Source of the DNA: Neolentinus lepideus HHB14362 ss-1
Taxonomy: Eukaryota > Basidiomycota > Agaricomycetes > Gloeophyllales > Gloeophyllaceae
Length of the DNA: 64,000 bases
Direction of reading: 5' to 3'
Assembly (NCBI GenBank): GCA_001632425.1
Contig: KV425602.1
Span: 62,001-126,000 of the forward strand
The position numbers and the translations under genes are program-made. Under the pieces are notes generated by a model. The model was not told where the DNA came from. It ran no database searches and saw only the letters and a list, made by a program, of their open reading frames with translations. Within the stretch, counting starts at the first letter, position 1. Each line of letters opens with the position of its first letter. This document shows positions 1 through 10,702 of the stretch, in pieces.

Positions 1-1049
1 CCTGGACACGGTCCGGGCTGGCGAGATGCACAGTTGGTGAGAGTATGCGCCCATGGAGATCGGTGTTTTCTTACCTTTCTACGCGAGCACTCGCGGCGTC
101 AGCGAGCGGCGATGGTCGTGACGTGTGCGCTGGAGAGCTGTGCACGCGATGCGGAAGTGAGGACAGCCTGTACAAGCACAGACGTCGGTTCTTATGCTCA
201 GGCTCGTCAACCTTCGGCCTGCTCCAGCACGAGTGACACCTCGCAGCACGCAAACATGTGCAGGGACCTGAATGATGGTGTCAAGGGGGAAGCACTTACT
301 CATAGCAAGTGATGCCTTCCTAGCTTCCGAGGCGAGCAACCCCGGCGTCGACAAGTGGCGTCCACGCTGGAGAGAAATGCACGCGGGGGAGTAATGTTCG
401 TTGCTGTGGTGCGTCGAGGTAGGTGAGTGTGGTGGTCGCGGTTGGAGGGAAGGGCGGTGTAGACGCGACGCCTTGTATTGCAGTGAACGGAATGTTTGTG
501 TTCGGACACGCGGAGGGTAGGATAGATTTGAATGTAACTTAATAAAGTTTGCAATATACTTGTGATTGCGTACCTTGCAGTGTTCTTCCTACTCGTCGCC
601 TCGTCTGTCCAAGTGTTATCTCAATATCCAACTAACAAGTGTGATGTACGCTGTAGGCCGATACGAGCATCACTGACCCCAAGTATCGTCTGAGCATCGA
701 TACACGTGTGGCGAGCATGTGCGCGAGAGTATCAGCGTATGGGGGGAGTGCGGAATATAGCGTGAGGATGGTTGCAGAGCAGAGTGAGGCGAGGATGTCC
801 AGTTTAAACGCTGCCTGCAGAATTCAAGGAGAGTGCTCACGTGGCGATGTCCTGTGCGGTGCCTCTGCCTCTTCCTCAGCTCGGACCTGCAGCTAGTGAC
901 GTCACGACAGAGCGCAGCCCATCAGGAACTCAAATCGGGGTCCCACTCCTGTGCCAAGACAACGCGCTACCGAGCTGACGTCACCGCCACGGAATAAAAC
1001 ATATCGTACAAATTACAACATATCGTACAAATTACAACATATCATACGC
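1..1049. other. Left flank without a recognisable gene
   Basis: I translated and read this stretch on both strands and found only short, unfamiliar open frames. It lies downstream of the aldo/keto reductase stop. Positions 999-1050 hold a short imperfect duplication of an AT-rich 18-base motif (catatcgtacaaattaca twice). I see no gene I can support here. Confidence 0.5.
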
Positions 1050-2474
1050 TCACCACCCCAGTTGCTCGAGGGTCCACCCATACACCTCCCCCCTCGCGTC
1101 TCCCTTGTTACACAACCTCTGTCCCCGGTCCAGCGCACTTACTTTCTCAACATCCTCTACTGACAGCTTGGGTATCTGCACATGACAACGTCAGCTGCCT
1201 CACTTGACACTGGTACTGATGGAACTCTAACAATCAAGTTACTCTTCTGGTGCTCTGCATTGGCGCTCTTGGGAACCGCGGCGTTGCCCCGCCAGAGGTG
1301 CCACGCTAGTATGATCTGCGCTGAGGTGACGCCGTACTTGGACGCGAGCGCAGTAATCGTCGGGTCGCTGCGGACGGTCCCGTAGCCTTAAGTTCACCAA
1401 TTTAGCCTGGGTACCACGGGACACGGTTCTTGACCTCCACTTACCCGTCGGCGTGTATGCAATCAACCTGATGCCCTTTGCATCGCAGTACGCTTTGAGC
1501 TCGGGCTGCGCGAGGTACGGGTGCAGCCTATCACACCGTCAAATGACTGCGGCCAGATCGACACGGACGGTTCAGACGTACTCGACCTGGTTCATCGCAG
1601 GGACGACCTTTGCCGTGGGCAACAGCACCTCGAGTCTGAAAGACAGTACTCCATAAATGCAAGGCCACTTTACGGGAACACACGCACGTCTTGATCGAAT
1701 AATTGCTAACCCCAATCGCCCTCGCCTTCCCCGCTGCATACACCTCCTCCATCTGCGCCCACACCTCTGGGATGCTCGGGCTCTCCGTGATCCTGTAGTT
1801 GCCATCTGCGTCCTTCGGGTCCGGGTCGTCGTTGTCGTAGACGTAGCGCTGAGGCCAGTGGACGAGGTACTGTATCGCCCGAGGTGAGTGAGTGTCGATC
1901 TGTCCGACTAATCATGCGAGACTGACTAGATCAACGTAGTCGAGCCCCAGCGCCGTGAGACTGTGGTTCAGCGACTCTGCGACGATGCCTGCGTGGTGCG
2001 GCCTGCGAGAATACACGTATCTCAGTTTCGGATGCCCCGAACAATAACGGCACCCACGGCAGCTTCGTCGTCACCCAGATCTCCCCTCGCGGGACGCCCG
2101 ACTCCCGAATCGCCCACCCAACGCTCTCCTCCGTCCCTTCACGCTCGCATTCAGCCATCTACTCCGGCCAGAGCGACTCGGTACGCACCATACGCCCACG
2201 CGGTGTCGAGATGTCTGTACCCAGCCTGGCGGTCCATCAAATTCAACTCCATCACCGCGTGCAACCCGATTCACCTTGAGCGCGGCGAGCATCCACTCCC
2301 GCGCAGCGTACCGCTCCCCCTTCGTCACGCCGCCCCAGCACCCCAGTCCTACATAACACAACACACACCCAAGTCGCATTAACACCTGACATGACTGAAT
2401 TTCCAGAGACAACGCGTACCGATCCCTGGCACGGACGTCCCGTTGTTCAGCTCGAAAGCAGGTATAGGCGACAT
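1050..2474 (-). CDS. Aldo/keto reductase, ten exons, apparently intact
   Basis: This is an NAD(P)H-dependent aldo/keto reductase of the GCY1/YPR1-like fungal group, which reduces aldehydes or ketones in the cytosol. The start at 2474 gives MSPIPAFELNNGTSVPGIG, the usual first strand. The first intron is 2349-2419; the rest are also about 30-70 bases. The exons read in order: GLGCWGGVTKGERY; AGYRHLDTAWAYG with the catalytic Asp and Tyr; TEESVGWAIRES; TKLP with the catalytic Lys; LGLDYVDLYLVHWPQ with the catalytic His; MEEVYAAGKARAIGVSNYS; LHPYLAQPELKAYC; IILAWHLWRGNAAVPKSAN, the cofactor-binding loop; and the C-terminal GEVYGWTLEQLGW before TGA at 1050-1052. All four catalytic residues are present and no break was found. 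An in-frame ATG at 2561 exists, but MSPIP fits the family start better. Substrate cannot be told. Confidence 0.9.
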
Positions 2475-2956
2475 TCCCTCCGGCGGTGGATACTCGGACC
2501 TGCTCGACGAGTTATAATATATGTCTCGGGCCATGCTGACTGATATCGCGCGCAGGGTCATATGGACCTATGATCGGTAGGTCCTCCCCCGAAGAATCCC
2601 CGGATGTAAGCGGTGTGGGGAATCGGGAGCCCGACGTTAATCGTTACCCCAGGGTATTCTTTGTGACGCACTGGTCATCATTCGTTGGTATGCACAATAG
2701 ACGTGGAATATTTATTGATATTGGCGACTTGATGCCTTCTAGACAGGTCTATCTGCCTAATCCCCCCGAGTCCGTGTGCCCGACGAGACTTGTACTTGTA
2801 CCTCCAACCGCCAGTGGTGCGCCCGGACTCTCGCCGGTGAAAGTGCCGTAGAGTAAATGCGAGCGGAGAGGGAGACGGCGACGTGAGGGATGGGCTGGGG
2901 TAGCGTGCTCCGCGTTCCTCTCCCCATCCGCCCCACTGTGTTAGACTACGAAACCA

Positions 2957-3058
2957 CGACATCGAGACCCCCTTCAATGCGACATCGAGACCCCCTCCAA
3001 TGCGACATCGAGACCCCCTCCAATGCGACATCGAGGCCCCCTCCAATACGACATCGAG
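2957..3058. repeat. 23-bp minisatellite, about 4.4 copies
   Basis: The unit cgacatcgagaccccctcca plus atg repeats at 2957, 2980, 3003 and 3026 with a partial fifth copy at 3049. The copies differ by one or two bases. No gene overlaps it. The rest of 2475-3474 holds nothing I recognise. Confidence 0.95.
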
Positions 3059-3474
3059 CACCTTGAGCCCTCGCCCCCATTTCTGTACAGTCGCTTTCCT
3101 GACGAGACGCGTAGGGTCGTCGATCGCGGCAGGGGCCCTTCGTCGGACATTTATTCATGCCTTGCAGGTAACGAGAGCACTGGTATGTACAATAGACACG
3201 ACTATCGAATATTAGCCATGCTTTACCGTTCACCTGGAACATAACACCCAGAAGTCGGCAGTTCGCGAGGCAGGAAAGTACGTGTAGACTATAGTTGCTG
3301 TTCTCGCGGGTTTGTGGGTACCTTGTGCGGCCTGAGGGATTGCTGCGGTCAGCTTTGTGGCATTTTTGGGAAATTATCGAGATGGGAGGGACGGAATTAT
3401 TGGGCGAGGAATTGCGAGTCCGGTTTCGGAGGCACTTGGTAGTCAGCGCTATAACCGGAGAATGAGGGATACTA

Positions 3475-3767
3475 TGGTGCGTGACATTTAGTCACCGCTA
3501 CTTTTGTACAAGACATTACCTAAGCTCAAAAATTGTCCAAATAATTATTCGTCTGGTGGAAATGATCTTTTTGACCAGGGGATGAATTACACCAGACGGA
3601 TTTTTGATAGCGTCAAGACTAGATGAGATATAAATTTTTGGTATCTCAATTTGGCCACACGCTATGGTAGCAAAGGATCTGATAATGATAATATTTTTTA
3701 TAATATCTCGCTGCCAGACAAAATTGGCCACTGTCACAATGTAGCGGTGACTAAGTGTCACGCACCA
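3475..3767. mobile_element. MITE, 293 bp, TA target duplication
   Basis: The ends are 26-bp inverted repeats starting TGGTGCGTGAC and differing at one position, and both sides are flanked by TA (3473-3474 and 3768-3769). The inside is AT-rich and non-coding. TA duplication and size fit a non-autonomous Tc1/mariner-type element. No transposase for it is in the window. Confidence 0.8.
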
Positions 3768-3784
3768 TACCATTCCGGCTTCGC

Positions 3785-4290
3785 CCACCACCTCCCGATA
3801 TTGTTAGTCACTCACAAAAGCTCTCTCCACTCACGGCCCCCTCTAGTTTTCTGACCAGAACCTGTCCTGGTCACTGGGACATCTTCGTAACCGAGGTCAC
3901 CAACAGCGCACACCTCGCCCGCGCACGCGTTACCCGGCGCACCCATCACTTTAACGAAACCACACCCACAAGCATCTACGATCCCTCCTTCCTCTTCTCC
4001 ACCATGCATCACAACGCGACGATGCGTCTTCCTCTCAACGGGGACGTCAGCGACAGCTGCGGAAGGAGGTGGCAAGGTGCGTTGATCCTGATCGGAACCA
4101 GCTCGTGGAGTATAGGTAGTAGTACGATGAGGAGGATTGTCGCGAGGCAGAATACAGCAGACATCAGAGGAGTGGACCACTTGGCTGAGTTAGGCCGCGG
4201 AGATCAGTTATTAATCCTGTATCAGTATGGGCGACAACCAATGTAAGGGTCCGGATGGAAAGAAACGAAGAGGACATGACCGTACATGCG
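3785..4290 (+). repeat. Dispersed repeat R, copy 1 (full length)
   Basis: About 500 bases recur at 15235-15790 (+), 22290-22640 (+), 26880-27100 (+), 37870-38060 (-), 46450-46700 (-) and 52690-53230 (-). The core is caacggggacgtcagcgaca followed by a GGAGGTGGCAAGGTGCGTTGATC block. No copy has a convincing gene. R usually sits just upstream of the transporter promoter, but copy 1 is out of that context and cuts into the gene at 4211-4615. Confidence 0.85.
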
Positions 4291-4615
4291 ATGAGGAGTA
4301 CGTGCCAAGGATGGTGCATTCCTTGAGATAACGCTCTTCCATGCAGCGGAGGAAGAATCTGGCTGTGCTTCGCACCACGTCGCGCTCCAAGAGGTCGGGA
4401 TCATTTTGAGGGTGCCACTGTAGGTACCAATCAAGCCACTCGTTGTGGTCCCACTCCTCGCTGACACATGGAGGTCTCTCTAAATGGAGATTCTTGATGG
4501 TGCCAACAAGCTTGGAGACTTCGTCTGGTTCTTGTTGTTCGTCTTTGATTGGCGACTGCTCGAGATTCAGATGGTCAAAGACTGTGATCAAGGCGGAAGA
4601 ATAAAGGTAGTTCAT
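4211..4615 (-). pseudogene. EERYxKEC-family gene, 3' end replaced by repeat R
   Basis: The frame starting MNYLYSSALITVFDHL is a paralogue of the gene at 11436-12056. Shared blocks are L-x-LE(K/R)PP, WD-x4-WLD-x-YL-x-W, TAR-x-F and EERY-x-KEC-x-LG. Family similarity stops at about 4288, where repeat R begins, so the last residues (SCPLRFFPSG onward) are read from R. The gene therefore lacks the C-terminal half. The frame stays open upstream to 4918, but I prefer 4615 because the upstream ACGCGT plus palindrome (4685-4705) lies at the same distance as in the paralogue. I do not recognise the family; it has no obvious signal peptide or membrane segment. Confidence 0.6.
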
Positions 4616-4684
4616 CTGGATGAAAACGTAGTGGGAAGAGGTTGTGGCTCGAAAGTGCAAGGAAAGAGATGAGATCAACTTTCT

Positions 4685-4705
4685 ACGCGTCCGATCACAT
4701 GACCG
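4685..4705 (-). promoter_or_regulatory. ACGCGT box beside a CATGTGA near-palindrome
   Basis: ACGCGT (4685-4690) abuts cgatcacatgaccg (4692-4705), a 14-base palindrome with one mismatched pair. It lies 70-90 bases upstream of the 4615 start. ACGCGT is the MluI cell-cycle box bound by MBF in fungi; function here is inferred. Confidence 0.4.
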
Positions 4706-5227
4706 TGTTATGGTTCTTGTTCCCGTTACGGACATTGATATTGCAGCCACCTGGGACAACAGTTCGGTGACACATCTCAAATATCTATTGTTAGCATTCC
4801 AGATAAGGTGCAGCAGATCAGCGCTGGAAATCAAGAGTTGTCTGCGCATGTTTGAGCTTCGAGGTGCATATACGATTAGAGAGCACGGATCCTGACTCGA
4901 TATTCCATAGAAGTCCATTTGAAGGTGGTCGTATGGAAGAGAACAATATCAAGCATTTCCGGCTGTACTTCGATTAATGTCGTGTCTGCTCAAGACTGAC
5001 ATTAGTTCCTACAAAATTGAATGCACTATCACGGATTTATGTTGGAGGAAGCCCCTTCATTACAAGAACGAGACGAATGCCACAGGGTTTCTTCCACCTA
5101 GCGATCCTCTACAAGACTAATTACATCAACATCGGGGACGCCTAAATATGTGATCTACGATGCCAATGAATCTCGTATCTGGAGATGAACCACACATTTG
5201 ATTGGCCCGTCTCAATCGCATTCACTG

Positions 5228-5467
5228 TTACCCTGAAGCCAGTATATCGTCTTGTGGCCCTCTGATGTTCCTGACGACGATAGTGCTCACACCGTTGATG
5301 TCGTGGTATGTCCATGCCGCGCACAATGCGATCCAAACAATCATGTTACTGGAGCGATGTTGTCTTGAGATGTAGCGGTCGAAGATGTTGACCGTCAAAT
5401 GACGCGTTTCTCGACTGAATTCCAGAGAACATTGTTTGTCGATGAGCCAGTCAACGAGCTCTGCCTT
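5228..5467 (-). pseudogene. Cyclin-box fragment downstream of cyclin (left arm)
   Basis: The frame reads KAELVDWLIDKQ...SRETRHLTVNIFDRYIS, the first helices of an A/B-type cyclin box, then loses similarity and ends at a TAA. An in-frame stop lies just upstream, and a possible splice acceptor (ctgatag) precedes the frame. The remaining cyclin helices are absent. It is read in the same direction as the full cyclin at 5587-6919 and lies about 120 bases beyond its stop, so it is either a remnant of a tandem cyclin or an unused exon. The right-arm counterpart is 63140-63379. Confidence 0.6.
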
Positions 5468-5586
5468 CGCTATCAGATAGTATCACTGGCAAGGGCATCG
5501 GACTATGATGACTGCAAGAGCGTCGGTCAAAAGCAAGACTGGAGCCGCTGGATTATGGACGAGAGGTGTCATAGCTCGTTTGCGAC

Positions 5587-6919
5587 TCATATGTCGTCTT
5601 GCTGGACATTCTGAGCGACCACGGAGATAATCCACGCGACTTGTAAGACATACAAGTGCCAGGAGACGTAGGCCCTAATATAAAGAGACAATATTGCCTC
5701 GCACTCCGCAGACAAACCCAGTTCGTCTGTATCCTTCGCGCGAGCAGCCTGTTCGTCAAGTGGTAAAAGGTCACCATTGGAAGAAGGATGTGGCGAAGGT
5801 TTGACGATGATATCGGTACCGTCCGACGTCGCCTGTTCATCGAGTGATGGGTTGCCCTTGGAAGAATCACGAGGTGAATTCTTGTCAGTGATCTGGGTAC
5901 CGCCCGACGCAGATTCCACCTCGATGGAGTCAGCAGAGGGAATCCGTCGGCCACCGTCCTCTTTGTAGAACTCGATGACGGTGAATGCAGCATATGCAGT
6001 CTGTGGTTGAGAATATTTCTGCACAATGAATTTCTTGCTACGATCGGAAGAACAGTCTTGGATCTGCTCCAATGCATAGAAACATTGACGAATATCTGCC
6101 GATTCGTTCCAAAGCCTAATTGGTTGGCCGCATATGACCCGCGCCAGTAGGAGCGCAGCCTGAGCTTTGCACGATGCTGGATGCCGGATGAACTGCTTGT
6201 GGCACAGAGAGAGTTCCAGCAGGTAGCACGCGATGTGCTTGATCCGGTCCTCTTCATTCTTCGTACAGCATAGATATAGAAGATGTGAGACTGCATCTGG
6301 GCAATTGATGCGCCAGTTCAGCACCTTCAAGATTCTGAGTTCAAACGTTCGAAACTCCTTCGCCTTGTATAGGTTGTCGCAAGCCTGGACGAGGTCGTCT
6401 AGGTGGAGTTCGCGATGCGGCGTTTCTGAGAGTTTCGAGGCGATGTACAATGTTGTAACTCCGACGAGCTGATAATGTCGCGGTGTCAGGTCGAATTCCT
6501 CATTCGTCATGTATCGGTCTAGAAGATCCACAGCGACAAAGAGGGTTTCAAGCCTGAGTTTGCGCCGATACTGAATCTCTGACAGATAATCAATGAGGAT
6601 GGCTCTCCATGACGATCTAATTTTACGATGTCGATCGATTTTCTCGACATCGGGAGCAAGCGCTGGGTCACGCTGGAACGAGCCACAGCTTTAGAATACG
6701 ATGTTGATAATGACAGAAGTTTCATACCTCCAATTGCAAATGATACTCGATAATATCTGCACCATATTCACTATTCAGTAAATCCCACTCTCGGTTCAAA
6801 TCATCCTCATTGGCCACTACATGTTCATGGTCCCCCTTCCGACTTCGCTTGGTAGGCCGACACGCGTCAGTGCTGGTGTCTTCTGCGCGCTTTCTTCTGA
6901 GACAAGATTGAGAAGCCAT
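5587..6919 (-). CDS. A/B-type (mitotic-like) cyclin, left-arm copy
   Basis: Two exons, 6728-6919 and 5587-6672, with a 55-base intron (GTATGA...CCAG), code for 425 residues. The N-terminus has a basic nuclear-localisation-like stretch (PTKRSRK). The cyclin N box follows with SSWRAILIDYLSEIQYRRKL, ETLFVAVDLLDRYM and GVTTLYIASKLSE; a C box with LLARVICGQPIR follows. This pattern belongs to cyclins that bind and activate CDK1-type kinases. The C-terminal third is Ser/Pro/Asp-rich with a duplicated LDEQA motif, then a hydrophobic segment near the end (AILSLYIRAYVSWHLYVL), unusual for a cyclin. I see no RxxL destruction box or KEN box. The right-arm copy has two extra residues (Asp-Thr) from a six-base indel. 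The upstream region holds a hairpin (6987-7001) and CACGTG. Confidence 0.85.
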
Positions 6920-6986
6920 GTTGATCAGTGCAAAAGTAGACGAGGGTGTGCGTGCAAGTGGAAGAAGAGTAAGAAGGATCGCGTAT

Positions 6987-7015
6987 CACGCGAGGCGTGA
7001 CTCCAGTGTCACGTG
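6987..7015. promoter_or_regulatory. Hairpin and CACGTG upstream of the cyclin
   Basis: TCACGC-GAG-GCGTGA is a perfect 6-bp inverted repeat with a 3-base loop, followed within 20 bases by tcacgtg, which contains CACGTG. Both lie about 70-95 bases upstream of the cyclin start and are kept in the right arm (61600-61615). A regulatory role is inferred only from position. Confidence 0.3.
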
Positions 7016-7019
7016 TCTG

Positions 7020-9120
7020 CATCTCCCGTCGCGCTTTGATCCCACAGCGTTCCGAAGTTATCTTGTCAGAAGGCGTCATGCTCGACTGTCTTACGTCGTC
7101 TTAGCATGGATAAATGCTTCTCGATGGCTCTCCGAGTCCTGCTCAGTCGAAATCACGGCCTGCAACAACAGCAAGCATTTACGCACAACTATCGGGTGCG
7201 TAGCGCAAACATTGCGTCTTGGAGAAAACTCGTAGAAACGAATACCAGCGTCGAACTGTCGTATTGCAGTAGAATTCTGGTAACATCATGTATCCGTCAG
7301 TAATCCGTATAGATCTTCCATATTTCCTTCCACTCACCGGGCTACTAGGGGCGAAGGGCGATCCTACGGTTCTATACACGCAGTGCCACATTCAGGTCGA
7401 AGAAGGAAGGTTACTCGGGATATGACCGGCGCTCAGATCACCGCCTTACACCTCACTGGCACCCAGCTTTCTCTGAGCCACCGTCAAGCTTTACGGCGAC
7501 ACAATGGTCATTATCTCGGCCACTGCAGTTAACAAGGTCAATAGTACAGTAATTCGCACAGTACCTCTCGTTCATGATATTCACAGCATCATAGAAAGCG
7601 GCTAATACGGCGTGATCATAGCTGTTCTGAGCCTTCTTGACGGATGGTGGAACATTATCAGCGCCCTTCGAAAGAACAACCTATGCCGCCTCTCTAGTCA
7701 ACTCTGTGTGGGACATCTTAAGCGGCCAGAATGACTGAGGACGTAAGTCGATGCAGCTTATAAGAATGGACGGTGTAATGCTCACGTTCATTCATCTAAT
7801 CCAAGGCCGGTGTGCCACCTCAATTGCAGATCCTCTCTGATCCTGTCGCTCATAGGCAGTCATCCGCCAATGCAAGGTAGGTTCGACCTTATCCTTCGCG
7901 TGGACTGAATTATAATGACGTTTCCTGCAACAGTGATATCACTGTATACAACATGTTGTGGAAACGAACGTGGATTGTGCTGTCACGTCTGGGTATGAAG
8001 TGCTGCCGAGTAAACACGCCAATGAAGAAAACCTTTCAGTGTCGCGTCACTGCTATCTGAGGAAGAAAAGGCAACAACACATTAGAAAGGAAGTCCGGGA
8101 TACACTCCGCGAGGATAGTACCCTGGAGGGAGCGAGAATGGACAGACATGACATTGACCAGAGCTTCCTGCCCAGATCTCATCTACGCAGCGGTAATGAC
8201 CTCGTCTTGACATGACGAACCTCCTAACGGCTTATTGTCTTTTCCCAGCGCGAGACAGTCAGGGAAAGGGCATAATCAAGGTATAGAAAAGCGAGTCCGG
8301 AAACACGAAAGCAGGTAGTTAGTATGGACAGAACCTGCAGGCCGTGGCGTTATCATGAAGAAGACCATGGATCCCTGGGTACTTGCAAGCAGCGGCGCCG
8401 ACATCATTGCATATTGATCTTGGACGGGATTCCGCAACAGTTATTTCCATCCGGCCACCCTCTCACTCGGTTTCGAGATACACAGGCAGCTGAAGCGACG
8501 CCCTGATGGTACCCTGTCTCCACAAGGCCTAACCCTCCAGCATACTATGCCGGGAGAGCAGGCAAGGATGCAGTCGAAAATCGCCCAAGAATCACGACTA
8601 TACGGTCGTGCTTCCTCGCCGATAACCACTCTTTCCAGCCTCAGCCTCTATCGAAGACGGAGCCAGCACGCTTCCAGGCCTTCCGCTTGCATCTACCCTG
8701 GGACAAATAGTGGACCATACGATCTTCCAGATGTGTCGCCGTGCTCCGAAATTTTTACTCGCCTTGTCCACGCACATACATCCCCTACTACCACCTTGTC
8801 CTTGTTCGCCCTTGTTCCGCATGGTCATTCCATTCGCCGCGTCCTCGGTCCAAAGCAATTTGAAAGACGACCAGACATCTACCGGGGGTCAGAAAGACAG
8901 TAACAACCAGGCATTTGTCGGTGATACAGTGGTGTTCGACGATGTCACAGTCGTCGACCAGGAGGGAATCGGGCAAAACCGGAAGTCGCCGAGCCTTCGT
9001 GGCTCAGACGCTTGAATCAAGAAAGCATCACGAACTTTGCCATCGCAACTTCAAACAAGGGTTGCGTTCGCATCGCATCTTATGCCGGATAGAGAAGCTC
9101 ACACAACATAGGATGAGATA
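7020..9120. other. Arm spacer, no recognised gene
   Basis: The open frames here (for example 7958-8215, 8547-8903, 8710-9015) do not resemble known families. The frame 8710-9015 (101 residues, starting MDHTIFQMCRRAP) is unchanged in the right arm (59589-59894). The whole arm is near-identical, so that is weak evidence for coding. The short palindrome atatcactgtata region near 7936 is also present in both arms. Confidence 0.4.
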
Positions 9121-9576
9121 GTGAGAGCGTATGCCAGAATCGCCTTCGTGCCCGCGACAGCTGTACACTCCTGCGAGATTGGGTCACCACTCGCTGACTC
9201 TACCTGTACTCACTTCCGAGACTTTTCGCAAGAAGGAATCACGCTGATTGGTATCCAGCAAGTCCGCCGTGCACGCCTAGCTGACCTGCACTTCGTGATG
9301 CGTTCTGAATTGTCTTCTCTCTGGAGGAAAGGAATAGTCGCGAAACGCACCCCTTACGCTGGTGGTAATTGGCGAGTAATTTTCTACTTTGGCTTTCATT
9401 TCAGAGGATGGTACAGTCCCGAAATATCTATCAGTAGCGACGCCCGTCAGTTACGGCCTGTGCTCAACCGTCTGTGCCAGAACAGCTCCGTCGAGACACT
9501 CTGGACGAACAGCTTCGACCTCCAATCCAAGTTACTCTTGAAACTTTACGGTGATATTTGTCCCTTATTTTATTGA
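9121..9576 (+). CDS. Hypothetical 151-residue ORF (left arm)
   Basis: The frame opens MRAYARIAFVPATAV and ends GDICPLFY. It is the longest single open frame in the arm spacer. The right-arm copy (59028-59483) is also open along its full length, with only a few residue changes. No domain, signal peptide or membrane segment is recognised. Because all arm DNA is near-identical, conservation does not prove it is a gene. Confidence 0.25.
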   Translation: MRAYARIAFVPATAVHSCEIGSPLADSTCTHFRDFSQEGITLIGIQQVRRARLADLHFVMRSELSSLWRKGIVAKRTPYAGGNWRVIFYFGFHFRGWYSPEISISSDARQLRPVLNRLCQNSSVETLWTNSFDLQSKLLLKLYGDICPLFY

Positions 9577-9661
9577 TTTACAGAATTTACAAGAGATCCG
9601 ACCTCTGTCATGCCCACTCCACTGCCTTCACTTTGTCCGTATTCTGTCACTCACTTCCATT

Positions 9662-9868
9662 CTAAACCTTCTGCGCCCCTTGATGTGATGTACTGTAAGT
9701 GACGAACCGCTCCCTAAATTCGGGTACATCGACTCACTATTCATTCAGTCGCGCTTGTTCTTCGGCGGTTCGCCACATGCACAGTTCTGCCAGGAGCATC
9801 CGCTGGTAGTTGTCTGGCACTTTGCGTTGCTTCGTTGAGACTACGAGAGGTGTGTTAGAGTTCGGCAT
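9662..9868 (-). CDS. Small two-exon ORF, 53 residues (left arm)
   Basis: Exon 1 (9738-9868) starts MPNSNTPLVVSTKQRKVP and contains YQRMLLAELCMWRTAEEQ, a likely amphipathic helix. A 45-base intron (9693-9737, GTGAGT...TACAG) leads to exon 2 (9662-9692), which ends GAQKV and TAG. Strong splice sites and protein-like composition support it. It could also be the last exons of a longer gene, since a GTATGT donor lies just upstream of the ATG. Function unknown. The right-arm copy is 58736-58942. Confidence 0.4.
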
Positions 9869-10513
9869 ACTTTCCACGCATTAAACATACCATTTGTCTT
9901 AGTATGCTGCTTTCGATGGAGACAAATAACGGAGAGACTTCGTTGTCTGGGATTTAAGGTGCGCAGACCCTAGCTTTATACGTATCAAGCCCACCTCAAT
10001 TGGAGCTCCGTCAGGCGAGAGCGGGCACTGTCCCTACGCTAACTCGAACGTTACACGCACTTGTGTAAGAGCGATTAAACTATGGCTCGACAGGAGTGAG
10101 GTCTGATAAGATCATAAGTCAGTGCCATAGCCAATGACATTACGTATCTTCGTAATAATGTGCGCTTTCTTCCTTATGTCGCAGAATTGGAATGTTGGAA
10201 CAAATTTGAAGAAATTAGGCGGAGTCTCTGTGATGCTTCCGTTCACCCCACAGCTTCTCACGTTCCCGCTCGGGAGCTACCCAGCCCGACATATGCTTTA
10301 TAGCGGGCCCACTACGTGTGCTGCCTTGGCAGGAGTCCGGGTAAACACCCAGCATCCCAATTTCGGTATTCCGAACGATCCTACTGGTTGAACTGCACTT
10401 CGAAAGCATGAAGTTGGAGCCCCCGTATCTTGCAGATGTATCCTTGTACGTACCTACCCCTCTACCCTAGATATCGAAAATTGAACAGGAGATCGTCGAA
10501 GATCAATGTGTTT

Positions 10514-10702
10514 TCATTTTTCTTGCTCAGCTAGATCCTTATCGATAGACGACAGCTGCCGCATACCCACCTTTGCCACAACCATGTTCTCCACAAAGAC
10601 AGACGCATGCTGAACCTCTCTCAGGTAGTCTACATCATGAACCTCAGACGTAGAAGCTTTTGAACCAGGAACGAGCGTACTGCGTGCGGCTATGTTCCCC
10701 AT
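10514..10702 (-). CDS. Hypothetical 62-residue ORF (left arm)
   Basis: The frame begins MGNIAARSTLVPGSKAS and ends KDLAEQEK. Its composition is protein-like, with no known domain. It is unchanged in the right arm (57923-58111). A second short frame (10215-10409, containing YPDSCQGS and WVAPERERE) follows it and could be another exon of the same gene. I could not settle the splice sites. Confidence 0.3.
   Translation of the reverse strand: MGNIAARSTLVPGSKASTSEVHDVDYLREVQHASVFVENMVVAKVGMRQLSSIDKDLAEQEK

Noticed and set aside
1963..2382. 139-residue plus-strand frame
   Set aside because: It is antisense to aldo/keto reductase exons whose motifs and splice sites are clear.
5553..6296. 247-residue frame opposite in phase to the cyclin
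   Set aside because: It overlaps the well-supported cyclin on the same strand in another frame and has no recognisable domain.
6987..7001. TCACGC-GAG-GCGTGA as a transcription terminator
   Set aside because: It lies upstream of the cyclin start with no T-run and no gene ending there; left as a possible promoter element only.
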